In this document: positions 31,458 through 40,355 of the stretch, piece by piece | Layout of the letters: each line of letters opens with the position of its first letter | Numbering within the stretch: the stretch's first letter is position 1 | Origin: a virus | Strand: one strand, 5' to 3' | DNA: 64,000 bases | IMG/VR virus record: IMGVR_UViG_3300037247_001239 | Location: 1 to 64,000 of that record | Position numbers and translations under genes: made by a program | Notes under the pieces: generated by a model | Databases searched by the model: none | What the model was told of the DNA's origin: nothing | What the model saw: only the letters and a program-made list of their open reading frames with translations

Positions 31458-33538
31458 TAACGCTCTACTCCGTCAATACGCAGTTCGTAAAACTCCGCCC
31501 GCTGTTCGCCCGAAACGCCCTTTAGTTCGACCTCGATACTGCGTTGCGCTGGCCCACTAGGATCGAACCCGTCGTCAAACCGGGTTTGCAACACACCCTC
31601 GTCGCGTTCTAAATTAAACTGCATGTTCCCCGAGCCGGCCTTCACCTCCATCCCCACGTTGTCGCTGTAGGCTATGTGGGCCGTCTCCACCACGGTGCTG
31701 TGGTTGAAATACTTCCGCACGTTCACCTTGCCGGTTCTGGACAGCGGCTTGAACCGCAGCAGTATCCGGCGAGTCTGCTGCACTTCTTCCTCTGGCAGGC
31801 TGAACGCGCCCCACTTGGCCTCGTATTGAATGCCGCCAATCTGGAACCTGTTGCCCACCGCCGGCGTGGTGCCGAACGCATTCTGCACCGTGATGGTGGT
31901 GCTGGTGGCGTTGATCGAGGCAATTCGCCGAGCCTGGTAGTCGCCATCGGCGTCCAGCACGTACAGTGGCGCCCCCACGCTTTGCGGCGAGGCGTGCCAT
32001 TTGCTGAAATCCAGGTCGGCCGCACTGGCGGTGATGGTAGTGGTGTCCGCGGCCGTCACCGTGCCCCGTGTGGTCTGCGAGACGGACAACAGCGTCTTGT
32101 CGTGCGCCCCCAGTCCCGGCGACGGCCCGTCCAGCACGCCTTCGGAGATCACGGCCACCGAGTTCTCCATTGCCACCAACGCCCGGTCTTGCCCGTCGAT
32201 CGGCACCAGGGCCGACGCGCCCAGCTTGTAGGGATACCGCTCGTGGTGCCACTGGCCGAGCTGGTAGTCGAACGCAAACACGTCCTGGGGCCACCAGTCC
32301 TCGTCCACCGCTACGATGCAGCGGATGGTGTGCTCCTCCGGTGAGTGTTCCAGGTGGAACCACCGTGATGCCGACCAGTTGACCCGTTCCCGCCACCAGT
32401 CCTCGATCGCCGAGGAGACCGACACGGGCTCGCTGCCGTCAAACAGGTAGCAGCCCTGTTGGTCCAGGATGAACGCCGCCCCCTGCACCTTGGCAAAGCA
32501 CCGCTGATTCAAACACCCCCGCTTGGCCGCCAGCATGGCGATCGCGTCCCGCCGTGGGTCGCCAGCGGTGGATACCTGATAGATGTGCCGCTGCTTCAGC
32601 AGGAACAGATAGGGGCCCAGCGCCAATTCGCCGGTCAATCGGTCGCCGTCCTCTTGCAATGTCAGTGCGTTGGTCGTAGGGCAACTCTCCGGCTCATCGG
32701 CCTCGGAGAACTGCACAGTGTTCTGTTTGGCCGCGCTGGTGCTGATCGAATACCAGTTGCCCACGCTACCGAACCCGACCGCGGGCTTGGCGGTCAGGGT
32801 CAGCGACGTGTTGCTGTCAACCGAGCTGATCTTGGTGCCCTTCAGCCCGGAGGCGAACAACGTCCGTCCGACCATCTGCTGGGTCAGCCGGGCCCCGGTG
32901 ATCCTGACGTAGGTGGTGGTGGTCGAAGCGGTGCAGTCGCCTACATCGTAGTCCACCGGTACGCCCCACCAGGAGCGGTTCTGGTAGCTCTCCACCACGC
33001 TGGCCCAGTCGGGCGGCTGGGTGAACCGCATGGCATTGGGCCAACCCTCGGGGGTCAGGTAGCGGATGGCCTGCTGGTTTACGAGCGTGCCGTCCGTGCG
33101 AACGCTGGTAGCAACGGCACCCGCATCGGCCACGTCCCGGTAGTAGGTGATGAATTGGCCTCGGGTATTGCGCCATACCTCTGTTTTTGTAGCCCTCCCG
33201 CCCGGCTGGGGCACGTTGGTGTAGCGAAAGCCCGTCGTCTTGGTCCCGGTGGTGAGAGTCAGGCTGGTCAAGGCCGAGAAGTTGCCCGGAATCCCGGCAT
33301 CGTCCACGTAGCGGCAGTAGACTTTGTAGGCCCCCCAGATCGTACCAGCGGTAGTGAGGGCGGCCACGGTGCAGACGGTCGACGGCGAGGTCACGCCGGC
33401 ATCTTCGGCCAGGGCAGTCTGGCCGTCCCATCGCTGGGGCTTGTCCAGACCGTTGGCGAGGTATGCCGCCCCGTCAGAAGCCACCGCCATCGAAACGGCG
33501 TGCAGCCGGCTCATTCCTGTCTTGATTGTTGCCACCAC
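31457..33538 (-). CDS. Tail nozzle/stabilisation-like beta-propeller protein
   Basis: 693 residues. Starts with SRLHAVSMAVASDGAAYLANGLDKPQRWDG, then many beta repeats, with DRLTGELALGPYLFLLKQRHIYQVS and GCYLFDGSEPVSVSSAIEDWWRE in the centre, the layout seen in tail nozzle/DNA-stabilisation proteins of podoviruses. The usual N-terminal tail-gene segment is missing here and appears separately at 35961-36134. The fibre gene starts at its stop. Confidence 0.65.
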   Translation of the reverse strand: MVATIKTGMSRLHAVSMAVASDGAAYLANGLDKPQRWDGQTALAEDAGVTSPSTVCTVAALTTAGTIWGAYKVYCRYVDDAGIPGNFSALTSLTLTTGTKTTGFRYTNVPQPGGRATKTEVWRNTRGQFITYYRDVADAGAVATSVRTDGTLVNQQAIRYLTPEGWPNAMRFTQPPDWASVVESYQNRSWWGVPVDYDVGDCTASTTTTYVRITGARLTQQMVGRTLFASGLKGTKISSVDSNTSLTLTAKPAVGFGSVGNWYSISTSAAKQNTVQFSEADEPESCPTTNALTLQEDGDRLTGELALGPYLFLLKQRHIYQVSTAGDPRRDAIAMLAAKRGCLNQRCFAKVQGAAFILDQQGCYLFDGSEPVSVSSAIEDWWRERVNWSASRWFHLEHSPEEHTIRCIVAVDEDWWPQDVFAFDYQLGQWHHERYPYKLGASALVPIDGQDRALVAMENSVAVISEGVLDGPSPGLGAHDKTLLSVSQTTRGTVTAADTTTITASAADLDFSKWHASPQSVGAPLYVLDADGDYQARRIASINATSTTITVQNAFGTTPAVGNRFQIGGIQYEAKWGAFSLPEEEVQQTRRILLRFKPLSRTGKVNVRKYFNHSTVVETAHIAYSDNVGMEVKAGSGNMQFNLERDEGVLQTRFDDGFDPSGPAQRSIEVELKGVSGEQRAEFYELRIDGVER

Positions 33539-33544
33539 GGTCCC

Positions 33545-34012
33545 CTACGAGGGATTCTGCCGAGCTACTAACTCCCCTGATATCGTTTGCGCTATCACAT
33601 GCCGGGCGTCTGGCCTGGGAAAGTAGTGCATCGCCACGATTCGCCCGTCGCCGTTCGCACTGGGCGAATAGCTGGCAGGCGTGGCGTAGAAATGCGTGAT
33701 CCCGTAGGCCGTTACGCCCCCTAGTTTCCAGGCGAACACTCCGACGTGATCGCCGGGGACGGTTGGCGTGTAGCTGGTGCTGGCACTCACCCAACTGTGG
33801 ATGGTGCCCGAAATGGCGGCGTTGGAGGTGTTCAGTATTCGCGTCACACCGGTGGGGGTGTAACGCCAGAGACTTACCTTGCACTGGCCTTCACTCAGTG
33901 CAGGGGCGGCGTAGCCGTAGAGCGTCGGGGCGACGGCCAACGGCGGCGCATACTCGAACTTGACCGTCATGGCGGTGCTGGTAACGTATTCGCCTTGATG
34001 TTGAGTGCTCAT
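33545..34012 (-). CDS. Small structural protein
   Basis: 155 residues, beta-rich (MTVKFEYAPPLAVAPTLYGYAAPALSEGQ...TVPGDHVGVFAWKLGG). Ends six bases before the nozzle gene. Probably a tail protein. No family recognised. Confidence 0.5.
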   Translation of the reverse strand: MSTQHQGEYVTSTAMTVKFEYAPPLAVAPTLYGYAAPALSEGQCKVSLWRYTPTGVTRILNTSNAAISGTIHSWVSASTSYTPTVPGDHVGVFAWKLGGVTAYGITHFYATPASYSPSANGDGRIVAMHYFPRPDARHVIAQTISGELVARQNPS

Positions 34013-34026
34013 TCTTGTCGCTCAAC

Positions 34027-35031
34027 TCAACTTATCTTTGTCGCAGTAATCGGTCGTCGGACCGCGGCCGGCATTATGCCGCTTTTCATTGCGGCGAGTA
34101 GGCCGGCCGCTTCGAGATAGTTCTCCACCACGATAACTTCCGGCGGTATTACATCGTGGCAGTACGTCGCATTTTCGCGTACGGCGATCACCGGGATACC
34201 GGCCTGAAGGCACGCACGGTGGGGCCTGCCAATGCAACCGAACGGAGACACCAAACATGCTACTTCCGCCACGGAGAACCCGGAATGCGGATCGAGTCGG
34301 GGCGCACGATGGAGTCCCTTTAGTACGCAGTACAGATAGCACGTCGATACGCATTCAGCGCCCATCCGCGGGTCGACTACTTTGTCCCAAACAGGTAGTC
34401 GCTGATCGTCAACCGGAGCATGTGCCACGGGTTTGTCGAGCGCCTCGGAAATCAACCGCGAGCAAATCGCTTCGACGCCGCCCCAGGGATTCAGCCCACC
34501 GCTCCGAAGGTAATGCTGCTCAACACTCCGCTCCACGTCGATTGGCGTCGCAATGGCCAGGGCGTCGAATCGTCGGGATTTGACCTGCGCCACGAGTGCC
34601 TCCCATCCGTGAACTTCCCCGCTGGCCACCGTCCCCAGGCGAGCAATCATTTTCAGTGGGGTCTCCAATTCCACGATTTCGGCATCAAGGCCCAAGGTTG
34701 TCCGGGCCGCCGACACTGCATTGACCGTCTCCGGCTTGACCGGAGCATTCACTGCCACCAAAACCCGGTTTGCCGACACCGGCCGCAGGCGGAGTTGTCC
34801 TTCGAGAAAACGATCCAAGGTCGACCCCTCGACATACCAGGAGTTCTCCGGCATCTCGTTGATGTCCGAGGCGTTGACGACGTTCGGGTGCAGAATCAAC
34901 AGGTCGCAGACGGAAGCCAGGAGCCTCGCAACGGGGGTTGCGTCGCCAGCATGTCCGCCGATCTCCGCGCCGATGCCGGTGGGGACGATCAGGACCACAT
35001 TGAACTCAGAGCCTGTCGATGAATAGCTCAT
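34027..35031 (-). CDS. DUF3326-family protein
   Basis: 334 residues. NVVLIVPTGIGAEIGGHAGDATPVARLLASVCDLLILHPNVVNASDINEMPENSWYVEGSTLDRFLEG is the diagnostic start of DUF3326, a family known from cyanobacteria and other bacteria, with no settled function. The rest is present at full length. It is unusual in a tail gene cluster. It overlaps the SpeD-like gene by 26 bp, so the two are co-translated and likely act together. Confidence 0.85.
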   Translation of the reverse strand: MSYSSTGSEFNVVLIVPTGIGAEIGGHAGDATPVARLLASVCDLLILHPNVVNASDINEMPENSWYVEGSTLDRFLEGQLRLRPVSANRVLVAVNAPVKPETVNAVSAARTTLGLDAEIVELETPLKMIARLGTVASGEVHGWEALVAQVKSRRFDALAIATPIDVERSVEQHYLRSGGLNPWGGVEAICSRLISEALDKPVAHAPVDDQRLPVWDKVVDPRMGAECVSTCYLYCVLKGLHRAPRLDPHSGFSVAEVACLVSPFGCIGRPHRACLQAGIPVIAVRENATYCHDVIPPEVIVVENYLEAAGLLAAMKSGIMPAAVRRPITATKIS

Positions 35032-35371
35032 TCACTACATCCCCTCGGAACCACTGGGTGGTAAGTTCCCTGACGACAACCGGATCAAATGGTTTACAGG
35101 AAAACACGTTGACGCGAACCGCTCGCTGGAGGTCGAGCGCATGGATGGTGATGTTGCTTGTGCGAATGAACTGGACAGCGGTCGTGCCCTTGATGTGCGG
35201 TTCAGTTTCTCGCCACCAGGGCAGTGTCCAGTAATCATCCCACCATCGCAACGGCCCTCGGACCATCTCGATGCGTCGGCACAATTCTTTGCAGTACCGC
35301 CGGATACTCCGTCGCGTAAACGTGGAGGCTTCACAGTTGTGCAGATCAAGTATCAGTTCCTTCCCATACAC
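35006..35371 (-). CDS. speD: SpeD-like pyruvoyl-dependent decarboxylase (S-adenosylmethionine decarboxylase homologue)
   Basis: 121 residues, typical SpeD length. GKELILDLHNCE begins the fold. TSNITIH (Ser72, His77) aligns with the ESHxSIH self-cleavage site whose Ser becomes the pyruvoyl group. VFSCKPF holds Cys92, the second catalytic residue. The usual Glu before the Ser is Thr. Known members make decarboxylated AdoMet for spermidine; phage homologues with altered pockets have been reported as arginine or ornithine decarboxylases, so the substrate is open. Start is a GTG (35371) with a weak leader. Pairing with DUF3326 suggests a small auxiliary metabolic module. Confidence 0.8.
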   Translation of the reverse strand: MYGKELILDLHNCEASTFTRRSIRRYCKELCRRIEMVRGPLRWWDDYWTLPWWRETEPHIKGTTAVQFIRTSNITIHALDLQRAVRVNVFSCKPFDPVVVRELTTQWFRGDVVNELFIDRL

Positions 35372-35568
35372 TTCGCACCCAGGGTAAACCTTTCCGTAGT
35401 TTGTGGTTCACACGCAATCGGTGGCCCGTGACCGTCAATCGGTGGCCCGTGATCGTACCCCGCAAGCTCAAAGCCGCGGACTGCATTCCATAAGCACCGC
35501 AGTCCAACGCGAACCCCTTGATAGCGATAGCGAAACCTACCGCAACCAACAAATATCGGACCTGGCAT
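35353..35568 (-). CDS. Small hypothetical protein before SpeD
   Basis: 71 residues, ATG 35568 after AAGGAGAAAGCT. Overlaps the SpeD start. Contains a short internal duplication (GPPIDGHGPPI). No family recognised. Confidence 0.45.
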   Translation of the reverse strand: MPGPIFVGCGRFRYRYQGVRVGLRCLWNAVRGFELAGYDHGPPIDGHGPPIACEPQTTERFTLGAKCMGRN

Positions 35569-35578
35569 AGCTTTCTCC

Positions 35579-35959
35579 TTAACTACGTTCGGTAATTCTG
35601 GGCCTCCCCTTCGGGACCCGCAACAACTTATTTCTACCCAGGGTGTCATGCAGCAATCGGCATAACTCCGTGAGTATGGGTTCTTTCTCTTCCTCAGTTT
35701 TGCTGCCAAACACTTCTCTTGCCAGCATGGGAGCCGCTTCGAAGATGCCATGCAATAATTCGTGCAGGATGGTTTCCAGGATGTCATCGCTGCCGCGCTT
35801 GCGTACCTGCTTCCCAACTAAAATCCGAATCGCGCGTGGGCAATAGACGATCTGCCCCTGTGCGCACTCGGCAACATCGCGGTCAACCTCCTGATCAAGC
35901 GCCACGTACTCCACCGGGTATTCTATTCCCGCAATGTTCAGCTTGTCTGGCCATCCCAT
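35579..35959 (-). CDS. Zinc metallopeptidase-like protein (HExxH)
   Basis: 126 residues. ILHELLHGIFE gives the HExxH zinc motif (His66, Glu67, His70) in a long helix, with an upstream CPRAIRILVGK strand, as in SprT/ImmA-type minimal metalloproteases. A third ligand is not clear. Could cleave a host regulator or process a virion protein. Lies between the tail gene fragment and the SpeD module. Confidence 0.65.
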   Translation of the reverse strand: MGWPDKLNIAGIEYPVEYVALDQEVDRDVAECAQGQIVYCPRAIRILVGKQVRKRGSDDILETILHELLHGIFEAAPMLAREVFGSKTEEEKEPILTELCRLLHDTLGRNKLLRVPKGRPRITERS

Positions 35960-35960
35960 T

Positions 35961-36134
35961 TCACGCCTCGAACTTCACCGGTCTGATCCCCGCCCGAACT
36001 TCGAGCACCCCGGGCGTACGGCAGCGCAGGTTTTTCATCACCCGCGCATCGCCCGGCTTGCCGACCAACGGGCCCCGGTTGCTGACCAAGCCCGTGAAGT
36101 CGCGGATCGCAATCGTGTTGCGGGGACGTTCCAT
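35961..36134 (-). CDS. N-terminal tail-nozzle-like fragment
   Basis: 57 residues from ATG 36134. RPRNTIAIRDFTGLVSNRGP...GDARVMKNLRCRTPGVLEVRAGI is the kind of start used by tail nozzle proteins (strand-loop, N-x-R, then VRxG). The rest of such a protein starts 2.4 kb downstream at 33538. The SpeD, DUF3326 and peptidase genes lie between. Split gene or separate small tail protein are both possible. Confidence 0.5.
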   Translation of the reverse strand: MERPRNTIAIRDFTGLVSNRGPLVGKPGDARVMKNLRCRTPGVLEVRAGIRPVKFEA

Positions 36135-36403
36135 TAGGAAGCCATGTGGCTCTTTGCTTGCAGGCTTGTGATAACCGCTGCGACTCTTGACTTCAGCCAC
36201 GTCGTCGTGGCGGTAGTGCTGGTTGCCGTTACCACGGCGCAGGTCGGCATACTCGTCTTGGCGGTGTTCAACACCACTGCCGCCGAGGCAGAGAAACTGG
36301 TCTTCAGCGTGTTGGCGTCAATCGCCGTGGCCACGGCCGCCCCTGTACCATGCGCCGCGCAGGCGTAGCTCAGGGCCCGTTTTACTTGGTCACTTAGTGC
36401 CAT
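36134..36403 (-). CDS. Small Ala/Thr-rich structural protein
   Basis: 89 residues. ALSDQVKRALSYACAAHGTGAAVATAID start, then a Thr/Ala-rich beta stretch. Its stop overlaps the next start by a base. Expected virion component; no family recognised. Confidence 0.5.
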   Translation of the reverse strand: MALSDQVKRALSYACAAHGTGAAVATAIDANTLKTSFSASAAVVLNTAKTSMPTCAVVTATSTTATTTWLKSRVAAVITSLQAKSHMAS

Positions 36404-36414
36404 CGAATTCTCCT

Positions 36415-37569
36415 TTAGGTTAAGTCCGTCCCAATCGGTGCGGTGAGCCGGCGTCTTATCCGCCGGCCCCCGCCCATTACTTGCGGCTGGCGGGTTCGCT
36501 GGTCGTTCTGTCTGCCTCGCCGCAGCTCCTCCTCGTAGAGCGCCACGTACTCGACCTTGTTCTTGAGGTTCCGCTGCACGGCCAGCCGCTTGCGAATACA
36601 GGCCAGCATCGCGTTGGCCAGCGAGAGGTTGATGTCCACCGGGTCGGTAACAACGTACTTCACGTTGTTGCGAGCGGTGGTGGTGCCGTCCAAGGTCAGC
36701 GCGGTGGCGCTGGTGTAGGTGGCAATGATCCGCTCATCGCTGTAAGGGTAGAGCCCGTCCAGGCCGGTGGGGGTGTTGGTCCCGTCCGTGCCGATCCGCA
36801 ACACCGAGCCGGCCATCTTGCTGTCGAACGTGGTACTGCTGCCGGTCACCACCCCGGCGGCCGTGACACTGATCGTGCCCACGGTCTCGGCGACGTCGTG
36901 GCCCGTGTACCTCAACTGCCGGCCCCGCCGCTGGTAGATGTAGTCCACCGTCTTGGCCGCGTCGGCGGCCGGGTGGAGGTAGAGCCCGTAGCTGCCGTGC
37001 AGATCCTCCACCTCCCGCACACAGAACGCCCGCATGGCACCGGCCGTGCTGCGGTAGCGGTCCAGGGCCATCATCTCATCGTAGCTGACCTCCTCGACTC
37101 CCCACCACTCTGACTCCGGCTGGGGCTGTATCATGTTCAGGAAGTCGTGCTCCAACGTGTAACAGGTGGGGTATACCTGGTAGGACGTGCCCGAGGCCAC
37201 CGCTTGGCCGGGGTTCATCGTGCTGTCCAGCACCAGGCTGGTGTTGTTGGTCCGCGTCTGGACCCGGTGGGTCGCATCGCCGATCCTCACGGTGGCGTCG
37301 GCCGCCCAACTCGGCCAAGAGCCAGTGGCCAGGGTCAGGACCCGGCTGGTGTTGTTGTAGCCTACCGTCCCGGTGGAATAGGTGGCCTTCAACTGCACCC
37401 GCCCGTGCCGGTGCAGCCAGCTCCAACCGAACGCCTCGCCCAGTTCGCGGTACGCCTCGTGGATCACACGGCGCACGTCCCGCATGGCGCTAATCACATT
37501 GGCGCCGCCCAGGAAATCCTGCGCAGAGGCCACGCAATCGTAGTATGTGAACAGTTGAGGTTGACTCAC
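36415..37569 (-). CDS. Head-tail adaptor/tail tubular A-like protein
   Basis: 384 residues. The N-terminal ~70 residues are helical (DVRRVIHEAYRELGEAFGWSWLHRHGRV) and the middle is beta with DYIYQRRGRQLRYTG. The C terminus has LANAMLACIRKRLAVQRNLKNKVEYVALYEEELRRG. This matches the adaptor that sits under the portal in T7-like phages. Position (portal upstream, nozzle downstream) supports it. Confidence 0.65.
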   Translation of the reverse strand: MSQPQLFTYYDCVASAQDFLGGANVISAMRDVRRVIHEAYRELGEAFGWSWLHRHGRVQLKATYSTGTVGYNNTSRVLTLATGSWPSWAADATVRIGDATHRVQTRTNNTSLVLDSTMNPGQAVASGTSYQVYPTCYTLEHDFLNMIQPQPESEWWGVEEVSYDEMMALDRYRSTAGAMRAFCVREVEDLHGSYGLYLHPAADAAKTVDYIYQRRGRQLRYTGHDVAETVGTISVTAAGVVTGSSTTFDSKMAGSVLRIGTDGTNTPTGLDGLYPYSDERIIATYTSATALTLDGTTTARNNVKYVVTDPVDINLSLANAMLACIRKRLAVQRNLKNKVEYVALYEEELRRGRQNDQRTRQPQVMGGGRRIRRRLTAPIGTDLT

Positions 37570-37874
37570 GCCTTGTGCCCCTGGAAGTCAAGGTTCAGCA
37601 CGGCATCGGTACTGGCCTCACGGATCACCCGGATGTCCGCCACTGGACCCGCCGGGTACTCCACGTCGCCCGACGACATAAGGTTTCCCGTATTAGCCAT
37701 AGGAGAGGTGTTGTGCCGGTAGCGAATGCCGGCCCCCGTGGGCTGCATCCGCACCGTGACCGCCTCGGCCGGGACGGTGACCAAGTCACTCAAGAGCCGG
37801 GCCGTGCTGGTGACCGCCATCTGCTGGTACAGCAGATGCTGGTACGAACTGCCAATCGCAAATTGATATCCCAC
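37566..37874 (-). CDS. Small structural protein
   Basis: 102 residues, beta-rich (VTSTARLLSDLVTVPAEAVTVRMQPTGAGIRYRHN). It lies between portal-associated and adaptor genes, with 4-bp overlap downstream. Probably a head-completion protein; not identified. Confidence 0.5.
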   Translation of the reverse strand: MGYQFAIGSSYQHLLYQQMAVTSTARLLSDLVTVPAEAVTVRMQPTGAGIRYRHNTSPMANTGNLMSSGDVEYPAGPVADIRVIREASTDAVLNLDFQGHKA

Positions 37875-37887
37875 TGTGGTTTCCCTT

Positions 37888-38373
37888 TCAATCTTTCCCG
37901 GAGGCCCGCCGCCGATGCGACTGCTCCAGGTCCGCGCGTTCTTGTGTGCTGACCTGTTGGCCGGCCAACTCCTTATCGACCGACTCCTGCACGACGTCGT
38001 CGGCCACCTCGTAGGGTTCGTCCCACGGGTCGGGTGTATCGACGGGCCGGGCCCTGACCTTCACAGCCCCGTCGCAACTGTAGCCTCCCTGCTCGCAGGC
38101 CCGCCTCGCGTCCGCGGTCGTGTCCATCCACGCCTTGGGGTCGCCCAGGCTGTCGGCAAGCTGCGAAATGTAGCGGCCCGAGGGGGTCACACCCGCGGCG
38201 GCTGCCCTTCGATACGCTATCTGGCGGCTCATCTCGTCGCTGCCGAACCCATCGTCGTCGTGTGTACCCTTGAGAAACTGCGAGTCCGTGCCCTGGATGG
38301 CTGGTATCGGTATCGTTCCCCGCAGTTCGCGGCGGCGTTTGGCACGATATTGTTTTTGTTCGACGGTAGCCAT
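37888..38373 (-). CDS. Portal-associated hypothetical protein
   Basis: 161 residues; hydrophilic, charged start (EQKQYRAKRRRELRG), DDDGFGSDEMSRQIAYRRAAA and an acidic tail. Sits directly after the portal gene. No family recognised. Confidence 0.5.
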   Translation of the reverse strand: MATVEQKQYRAKRRRELRGTIPIPAIQGTDSQFLKGTHDDDGFGSDEMSRQIAYRRAAAAGVTPSGRYISQLADSLGDPKAWMDTTADARRACEQGGYSCDGAVKVRARPVDTPDPWDEPYEVADDVVQESVDKELAGQQVSTQERADLEQSHRRRASGKD

Positions 38374-38381
38374 GGTTTACC

Positions 38382-40355
38382 TCACATCGGCTGGGGCGCC
38401 GGCTGCTGTCCGGGTTGTGGCGGACCGGGCGCTGGCTGCTGGCCCGGCATCTGCGGTTGCATCGGCGGCGGGGCCAGCATCATGTCGTCCAACCGCATCC
38501 CGTAGGCATCGCCCAGGAACCGCACCAAGGCGTTCCAGGGCGCCGGGTTTATGGCAACGTACTGAAGCAGCGTCGGCCCCAGCGCCTGCATCAACATCTC
38601 GGCGTTGGCCGTCATCGTCTGCTTATTTCGCCGCTGGGCCGTGCCCGCCTCGATCCGGTAGGAGAGTTCCGCGGCGGCCACCTCTGGCGGCGCGTTGACC
38701 AACTGCTGCCACGCCTGGGTGAACGGACCGGGCTGAGCCCCCAACACGGTCTCCTGCTGCTGTTCGCCGAACAGTGGGGCCACCACCTCGCCAGGGACCA
38801 GCACCCGGGTCGCGAACCCCTCGGCTCTGGCCAACCTTGACTGCCAGTCCTCGGCACACTCCGACATATCCTCCGGCCGGTTCATACTGTGGCCCTGGCG
38901 AATCTGGGCCTCGGAGGCCGAACGAATCTGGGTGCCACCCTGGGCACCCTGCAACAGGGATGTCATGCCAGTAGATTTCTCAAACGCCAACTCGACCATC
39001 TGGACTACTTTCAATAGGTCCGCGTGGAGTTGCTTGAACTCCACTTGGGCGAACTTCTTTTGAAGGTCTTCGGCGACGTGGCCCTTGACTTGGATGATCT
39101 GCAGATCGACGCCACTCTTCAGCCAATTGGTAAAGTCCTCTTCCAGTCCCGCGTCACAGACCAGCCCCAACTTACAGGCAGCCCGCACCCGGCCCATCAT
39201 AAAGCTATAGGTTCGGTCGATGAATTCCTGTAACGGCAACGCCGCCTTGATGGGACTCTGGGCCCAACACGAATCGGTGTCGGGATAGAAATCGCAGACC
39301 ACGAACGGCCAGGGATTGGACTGTTCTTGATGGAAGGGGATGGGCCACTCCAGGCGGGCCTTGATCTCGGCGTCGGTCGCAGTCTCCATGACCTCCGGCG
39401 GAAGGTTGGCCGGGTACGGCAGGCCCGGTACGATCACCAGCCAACAGTTGTGGCCCAGCGACTCGACTATCTGGGCCAGCCGGCCCACACCGCTGTCCAG
39501 TTCGCGCAGGGCGTCGTCGCCACCCAGGAGCTTCTGTCCCAGCCCCAGGCCACGGGTCCACATGATGTCGTACTCGGCTACATCACCCTGGCGATCGTCG
39601 CCCGTTCGCCCATCGTCCGCTACCGGTGGTTCCCCCTCTTCCTGTCCCGCCTGGTTCTGGTAGGAATGGATGCGGCCCTGCAGCTCCTTGCGGGGCAGGC
39701 CATACTGTTCGGCCAGCCGCCACACGCTGCTACGGCGGTGTCGGCTGCACCAGCCCGCCTCGTTCAGGCGGTCGGCGTCGGGGTCGATGTTCAGGTCGTT
39801 CACGCTGCCGTACATGGCCGCGGGGATCAGCCCGCCCGTACTGCCCGGGACCATCTCGATCCACTGCACACCGCGGCCCTTGACCAGGGCCTCGATCAGA
39901 CTGCGGCGGCACTCGCCCCGGTAGTCGTACTCGGTGGGCGTGTAGTTCAGCCACCACTGCATCAGCCAGGCCCGGGTGCGGTCCTGGATGGCCAGCGGCC
40001 CCGGTGGCATCGGTTGCCCCGGCGGCATCCCGAACATCTCCGGCGGCGGATCGTGCCTCGACGGCTCCACCTGCCGGTGTGGCACCTGGTGGAACACGAA
40101 CGGCAGGAACGTGGCCACGTAGTCGAACGTCAGGTTGCGGCGGATCTTGTAGATCGGCTCCTGCAGCTCCGGATACTCTTCCCCATCCACCGGCAGCGGC
40201 GGTTTATACAGGTCCCCGTAGTCTGCCCCCAAGAAATCCCAGCAGCGCGCAGCCATCTTCCCGAACCGGCGGTGCTTGACCTCGGCCGCGACGTTCAGTT
40301 GTCGCCGCCAGAGGCCCACGATACTGCTCAGGATGTCCCTAGGACTAGACGGCAT
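38382..40355 (-). CDS. Portal protein (podovirus type)
   Basis: 657 residues. N terminus ILSSIVGLWRRQLNVAAEVKHRRFGKMAARCWDFLG, central QWIEMVPGSTGG, and the stem region (KSTGMTSLLQGAQGGTQIRSASEAQIRQGHSM). It ends in a Pro/Gln-rich tail. Size and order fit podovirus head-to-tail connectors. It forms the ring through which DNA enters, next to the terminase, with an adaptor downstream. Confidence 0.85.
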   Translation of the reverse strand: MPSSPRDILSSIVGLWRRQLNVAAEVKHRRFGKMAARCWDFLGADYGDLYKPPLPVDGEEYPELQEPIYKIRRNLTFDYVATFLPFVFHQVPHRQVEPSRHDPPPEMFGMPPGQPMPPGPLAIQDRTRAWLMQWWLNYTPTEYDYRGECRRSLIEALVKGRGVQWIEMVPGSTGGLIPAAMYGSVNDLNIDPDADRLNEAGWCSRHRRSSVWRLAEQYGLPRKELQGRIHSYQNQAGQEEGEPPVADDGRTGDDRQGDVAEYDIMWTRGLGLGQKLLGGDDALRELDSGVGRLAQIVESLGHNCWLVIVPGLPYPANLPPEVMETATDAEIKARLEWPIPFHQEQSNPWPFVVCDFYPDTDSCWAQSPIKAALPLQEFIDRTYSFMMGRVRAACKLGLVCDAGLEEDFTNWLKSGVDLQIIQVKGHVAEDLQKKFAQVEFKQLHADLLKVVQMVELAFEKSTGMTSLLQGAQGGTQIRSASEAQIRQGHSMNRPEDMSECAEDWQSRLARAEGFATRVLVPGEVVAPLFGEQQQETVLGAQPGPFTQAWQQLVNAPPEVAAAELSYRIEAGTAQRRNKQTMTANAEMLMQALGPTLLQYVAINPAPWNALVRFLGDAYGMRLDDMMLAPPPMQPQMPGQQPAPGPPQPGQQPAPQPM

